From Albifimbria verrucaria (taxonomy: Eukaryota; Ascomycota; Sordariomycetes; Hypocreales; Stachybotryaceae), in the NCBI GenBank assembly GCA_020081605.1, contig JAHREC010000018.1:5580001-5644000 (forward strand): a DNA stretch of 64,000 nt. Direction: 5' to 3'. Position numbers and translations under genes: made by a program. The notes under the pieces are model-generated. The model made no database searches and had not been told where the DNA came from. It worked only from the letters and a program-made list of their open reading frames with translations. Numbering within the stretch: the stretch's first letter is position 1; each line of letters begins with the position of its first letter. Shown piece after piece: positions 59,492-64,000 of the stretch.

Positions 59492-60698
59492 TCAACCGTT
59501 CAAGCTGCCGTAAATGTCCAGCAATTGCTCGAAAACATAGCCAGGCAGCTTCACGCCGTTCTCAGTGACAAGGTTGGAGATGAACTCGGGAGGCTAGTAT
59601 TTGTTAGTAAGTGCGCAGTGTAAGATTTTCGGATACCCAACATACAGTGTAGTCAACGGCATCGGTAGGCTGAGCACTGGCGCCGTCCACCTGGAAGTCA
59701 AGCACCTCCTGCTTGAAGCCAATGTCGCGCTGATCAAGAGGGAACTTGCGGACAAACTTGTGGGTCTCGGCAGCGACGTAGAAGGGAATCTTGGCCATCT
59801 GGGCCAGGCGGGCGATCTGGAAGGTGCCCATGCGGGAAATGATACCGCCGTTCTGGGTGACGGCCTCAGCGCCGACGAACACCATGTCAACCTTGCGCAG
59901 CAGGCTCAGGACGTGGGCGACGGCGGCCTCGGGAATCTCGGCGACAGGGATGCCCTTGGCGCGCAGCTCGCGGACAACACGGTCGCTCTCTTCGGTGCGC
60001 ATCTCATCGCGGACGTATACGACTCGGAACGACCCCGCGGCGTTCTTAGCAGCACGCTCGAGCAGGCCAGTGACGGAGCGGGAGGCGCCGTGGGTCAGGA
60101 CACAGGAGCCCTCGGTGACGAAGCGCCAACCGGCCTCGGCGATGCCATTTCGGGCGGCGACGGCGCGGGAGGCGAAGAGACGGCCGTTGCGGAGGAGATG
60201 CTGGCGGACAGCGTCAAAGCCGCCGGCGTGCTCCTCCTGCTTGAGCGAGGCGACGAGGTACTGGAGGAAGAGATCGGTACCGGCGGAGAGGGGAATGGGG
60301 TTGGCGACGGAAGCCTTGAGGCGGTCGGAGTGGGCCTTGACGGTGTCGAGCGTCTCGTATACGGTGGTGGACGGTGTGGTGTTGAGGAGGGCGATGAGGG
60401 ACTCGATGGCAGCGACAGGCTTGGTCAGGTCAGGGTCTGCGGCGAGGAGGCTGCGGTAGGTCGAGACGATACTACAAATTGCAAGCCGTCAGAACAAACA
60501 TCTAAACAAGCGCAGCCGCCGTTGTGGACTGGAAAAGAAGCCATACTCAAAGTTGGACGTCTGCTTGCGGAGGGTAGATCGGTGATTTGCTGGTCCCCGC
60601 GGACGCTGCAGCCTGTCGTTAGAAACAAATCGCACACCACGGACAAAGCTAGGAGAACGGCAAGGACACGACGCACGGGTTGCTAGATCGGTGGCCAT
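59492..60698 (-). CDS. GCN3: translation initiation factor eIF2B alpha subunit
   Basis: Regulatory subunit of the eIF2 guanine-nucleotide exchange factor; senses phosphorylated eIF2 in general amino-acid control. Motifs: FDIVSTYRSLLAADPDLT, PVAAIESLIALLNTT, LSAGTDLFLQYLV, ILTHGASRSVTGLL-like VLTHGASRSVTGLLERA, RVVYVRDEMRTEESDRVVRE, MVFVGAEAVTQNGGIISRMG, KIPFYVAAETHKFVRKFPLD, then PPEFISNLVTENGV and LLDIYGSLNG. Introns 59594-59645 (52 bp) and 60472-60546 (75 bp). Exons of 152, 826 and 102 bases sum to 360 codons, 359 residues, with no frame repair. Exon 1 is Arg-rich and atypical; a small extra intron inside it is possible, so the first 40 residues are uncertain. Confidence 0.93.
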
Positions 60699-61204
60699 GG
60701 CGAGCAATCTGTGGACTCGGAGGGTTGGTTGAACTGCGGTGACGGGGAGAAAGTGAAGCCAAAAGTTGCGTGGGGTTTTTGGTGACCACATCGGTGAGTC
60801 AGGCGGGGCAGCAGCGCCGAGCTGCCACTCGTGAGAGCCTCATGGAAATTCCCAACTGAGACATTGGCCAGCTGGTATAAGCCGTCCACAACGTGGCTTA
60901 TGAGACAATGGCCAAAAATTAAACATGAAGTTGAAAAATAAATAAAAAGGAAAGAAAATAACAGGCAGAGAAAAGAATGATATATATAAGTATCTAGTTT
61001 CTCACAATTGAAAAGTACTAATAATGGGTAATGTACCAAGAAATAAAAGAAAAGAAAAGAACAGCAAATACACATATGTATGTATATATATATCAACGCC
61101 AACAGAGCCAATTGCCTTTGCCCTGCCTGATCTATGCCAACCAACGCTCGCGCTGTATGCCCCAGTTACCCATTCCCATACTCCCATGCCCGTCCGTTCT
61201 TTTT
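60699..61204. other. intergenic, AT-rich
   Basis: 500 bases between the eIF2B-alpha start and the stop of the membrane-protein gene, with AT-rich and TATATA stretches at 60900-61100. No coding signal. Confidence 0.6.
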
Positions 61205-62216
61205 CTAATTCGCCAAGACAGTATAACGCCTGTTACCACCAAATAACGGTATCGACTTCACGTCGCGGATCGTGCTGGCTCCCCACTCGGATATGCTCTT
61301 GCCCGCCTGCACGCACAGCTCCGACATCAAGCCCAGCGTCTGCGATGCCCTCGCCGCCATCGGCCCTCGTGTAAGCTCGCTTGGCAGCAGGCCCTCGCCC
61401 GTGCTGCGCTTGTCGGAAAAGTGGTACCAGATGTTGAGCACTAGCAGCGTTAGGTTGATGAACCTGAGCGGGCACATGTTAGTCGAGGCCCTTCCGTCTG
61501 ACGTACGACAGCAAAGGAAAAAAGGACGAAAAAAAATTAATCTTACGCATGGATGTCCACGTAAACCATGTCTAAACGCCGGGCCCAATGGTACGTCTTC
61601 AAATTTCCGCACACGAGCCTGTAATACATGCGAATCTTCTGCGACTTGGGCCAATGCGACTCGTCGCACACATCACGGTCGCCTCCACGCTGCCAGGGAA
61701 CCATCCCGAACCCGGCGAAGCAGATCATCACGAATAGCGTGCTGAGAACGCCAATGTTGATCAAGGGGTGGATCGGTCTGTGATTCTTTCGCATCTGTGA
61801 CAGGTTGAAGGCGGCCAGCAGGATGCCGAGGAGCATCTACATCCACGGTTAGCACCATCAGGAGCCAGAAAGACGGACACAAGCCAGTAGAATAGACAAA
61901 GTGTCGTGCCAACTCACCACTGCCATGACAGGCCAGTCTCGCCTGGTGTAGTCCTTGGGTGCGGTTCCAATCTCTCCTCGGTCCCTGTCGTCGAAGCCAT
62001 TGTACTCGAGAAATTCCCGCCATATCACCGCGGCGCAGGATGCGATGCTCATGACGACGGAGGCGACGAAAAATACGGCCAGGGCTTTCTGCAGAAGCCG
62101 TTGGGTGTTTTGCAGCGAGGTGCCGTCGCGCCGCGAGAGCAGGGGAAATCGTCCTTTTCGACATCTTCGTGAATGGTGTCCAAGGGAATCGCCTCGGGCT
62201 CTACCCGTGATGCCAT
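61205..62216 (-). CDS. small multi-pass membrane protein, uncharacterised
   Basis: I do not recognise a named family. MASRVEPEAIPLDTIHEDVE, a cytosolic start, then hydrophobic segments AVFFVASVVMSIASCAAVIW, WPVMAVMLLGILLAAFNL, LINIGVLSTLFVMICFAGFG and FINLTLLVLNIWYHF, giving about four helices, with a C-terminal soluble tail (LMSELCVQAGKSISEWGAS). Cys residues in a loop (DVCDESHWPKSQ, YYRLVCGNLKTYH). Introns 61837-61917 (81 bp) and 61464-61546 (83 bp). One gap at about 62147 (TTTCCCC); restored, 282 residues. Same strand as eIF2B-alpha. Probably a conserved fungal integral membrane protein. Confidence 0.8.
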
Positions 62217-64000
62217 GGTGAGGTGATGGTAGCCCCAGCACTGCTTGTGCTTACTGCTCGAAACGAGGGAAAGAGAAGGACGGGAGAAGGGGAGGAAGAC
62301 GCTGCTCCTTTTACCCAGCTGCCGCGTTGCAGATCAGAGATGTAGGATTGTGGCTAAGCAGTGGATTGGCTACTATGGCTAGCATGCCATAGTCTGGTGT
62401 TGCACAATTTACAATCCCTGCGGTGCGCCGACACTTCCGTAGCCGTAATGACTCTCCTCCCTCACATTGCCATCATCGAGCATGATTAAACCCAGGGCGC
62501 TAAATAATACGGGTTCCAGCCGGTGGATGCCAAGTCTGATCCTGCCAGGGGCTCATGAGCTTGTTTCCCACACACACAGCTCGGACATATCTCTGGGCCC
62601 CCTGTTATTTGCGGCCATTGGCACCGATACGAAGCTTGAATACACCACATAGTCTGCTGGCCTTGATAGGTACCTCTCCGGCCGATAATGTGAGCGGAGC
62701 TACCTGTAAGCTTATCTGCCCAACGGAGTGGACTGCTTGACCAACACGTAAACCGGCTCCCCTGAGTGCTGTCCTCGTTCATTGCGCAACCTCTGGCCCC
62801 AGCTGACAACAATGGCCTTGGAAACGCTGCAAGCATCCGCGTATCCTCGCCCTTGGCACCACTGCGCCTGCGATCAGCGGACTGGAGGCCTGCGTTGGGG
62901 CATTCTGTGCGCTAGGCCCCCTTACCCAAGACGTCTGAACATGGCGACCCTATTATTGACGCCGTTGTGCCCGACCGTTGCTCGATTTATCTCATGGCGG
63001 AGCTAGTCGCCGTAGCGCAAAGGGACTAACCAACACAATTTAAGGACTGGTCCTCCCGTCGCACATGCGTCTGTGATTGTTTCAGATGCAGCCTGTCTTG
63101 ACGGAAACAGTTCCTCACTCTCCTGACTATGAAAAACGAATAGGCCAGATACAGTTACCTAGGTCCTCAAAAGCTTCGATAATACATCAATCAATCAATT
63201 AATCGATGAATCGACAAATTCCGACGGGGCTTGGCAATTTCATATTTGAGCAGGCCACTGTGTACGCCATAACGCTCCGTTCATAAGATGCGCGCAGCAA
63301 TGTTGGTCTTGGTTTCCCAAAACAAGCATGATCATCGCCAAGGACCAACGCTCGCCAAGCCTATATTTCGTTTCAGCACGTAATCCCCGGCAAAGCGTCA
63401 ATAGTACCTCGTCTTGCTCGCTACCTGGTGAGGTGAGCAACGCCAGACAAAGCTGTGAGCGGTAGCAGTTTGGGGTGCTGACTACCTATTCAAGACTTTT
63501 GGCGCTCAGCATTAAGATGAGATCGATCGCTTGAGCCTTGCGAGTTGGGTTGACTATAAGCGCTTGCGATTAACCACCCTCTCGTAAGCACTGGCACTGT
63601 GTCCCAAATATCACCAGGAAACGTGTCGAAGTGCTTTGAATTGAATGGTCAGTGGTTCAATGTGCGATTAAGAGCCAAGACAATCAGAACCCAGACAGGA
63701 AATTGGTTTTCTACGGTAATCCGATCTACCTATGCATTTTGTACACAAGGCATAATCCTTCCCAGCCGGCTAGTGTTCTTCAATTAAGCAACACCGTCAT
63801 ACTATGCGCCACAGGGGTATGCTTCATCCTGCTCACCTCCATACACTTGTCAACAGCCTCTGGATCCAACCGAGCCGCTCCTGTAAATAGAACTGCGTCA
63901 GATTCGGCGGTTACCCCATTCTGTTGGTACCACATATCGAAAGCTTAAGAACGATTAAAGCGAAGATGACGATCAGAATTCGCAAGTCGACTATGATCCA
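62217..64000. other. gene-free right end
   Basis: Promoter of the membrane-protein gene, then about 1.6 kb in which I see no gene. Short ATCA repeats at about 63185-63200. The last frames (63599-63948) are unremarkable. Confidence 0.55.

Noticed and set aside
59601..60686. 361-codon plus-strand frame opposite eIF2B-alpha
   Set aside because: It is the mirror of a strongly coding minus-strand gene; Gly/Glu/Val/Leu-rich translation is typical of such shadows.

Overview
This is a nuclear contig piece from a filamentous ascomycete (Pezizomycotina, most likely a Sordariomycete). The signs are protein-coding genes cut by many 50-85 bp GT-AG introns, ergothioneine synthase EGT1, a Zn(II)2Cys6 regulator, DUF3433-type membrane proteins, GPI-anchored Cys-rich surface proteins, and an intron-containing tRNA-Leu. 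No mobile element, CRISPR, rRNA, virus-like gene or secondary-metabolite cluster was recognised.

Layout. 2.7-7.5 kb: full-size ABCA-type ABC transporter (+). 10.5-13.7 kb: DUF3433 membrane protein with an N-terminal tandem repeat (+). 14.4-15.6 kb: histidinol-phosphatase (+), tail-to-tail with a HOS3-type histone deacetylase (15.9-19.5 kb, -). 20.7-23.9 kb: two Cys-rich cell-surface proteins in a row (+). 24.0-27.3 kb: queuine tRNA-ribosyltransferase (-) divergent from mitoribosomal Mrp51 (+). 28.0-29.9 kb: ribosomal protein S17 (+) convergent with the Rtr1/RPAP2 CTD phosphatase (-). 31.2-35.2 kb: Bbc1-like SH3 protein of cortical actin patches (+). 35.2-39.8 kb: long gene-poor stretch. 39.8-41.5 kb: conserved fungal protein (+). 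42.1-46.8 kb: gamma-tubulin complex protein of the GCP4 type and a senescence/spartin-like protein (both -). 47.85 kb: tRNA-Leu(AAG). 48-51 kb: gene-poor. 51.0-53.2 kb: zinc-cluster regulator. 55.6-58.9 kb: EGT1 with ten introns. 59.5-62.2 kb: eIF2B-alpha and a small multi-pass membrane protein (both -). 62.2-64 kb: nothing recognised.

The genes are mostly housekeeping and functionally unrelated; this is an ordinary chromosome arm, not a cluster. tRNA modification (TGT), mitochondrial translation (Mrp51), cytosolic translation (S17, eIF2B-alpha, tRNA-Leu) and transcription termination/CTD control (Rtr1) are represented by chance neighbours.

The dominant oddity is technical. About 45-50 reading-frame breaks are spread over nearly every long gene. 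Almost all need one missing base added back, usually in a run of the same base, and when that is done the spliced lengths close exactly on sensible protein lengths. I read this as unpolished homopolymer deletion errors in the assembly rather than as pseudogenes. CDS entries below therefore give the whole gene span (first base of start to last base of stop), with introns and break points described. I found no convincing undescribed system; the most interesting biology is EGT1's micro-exons, the repeat-bearing Bbc1 and DUF3433 proteins, and the pair of Cys-rich surface proteins.
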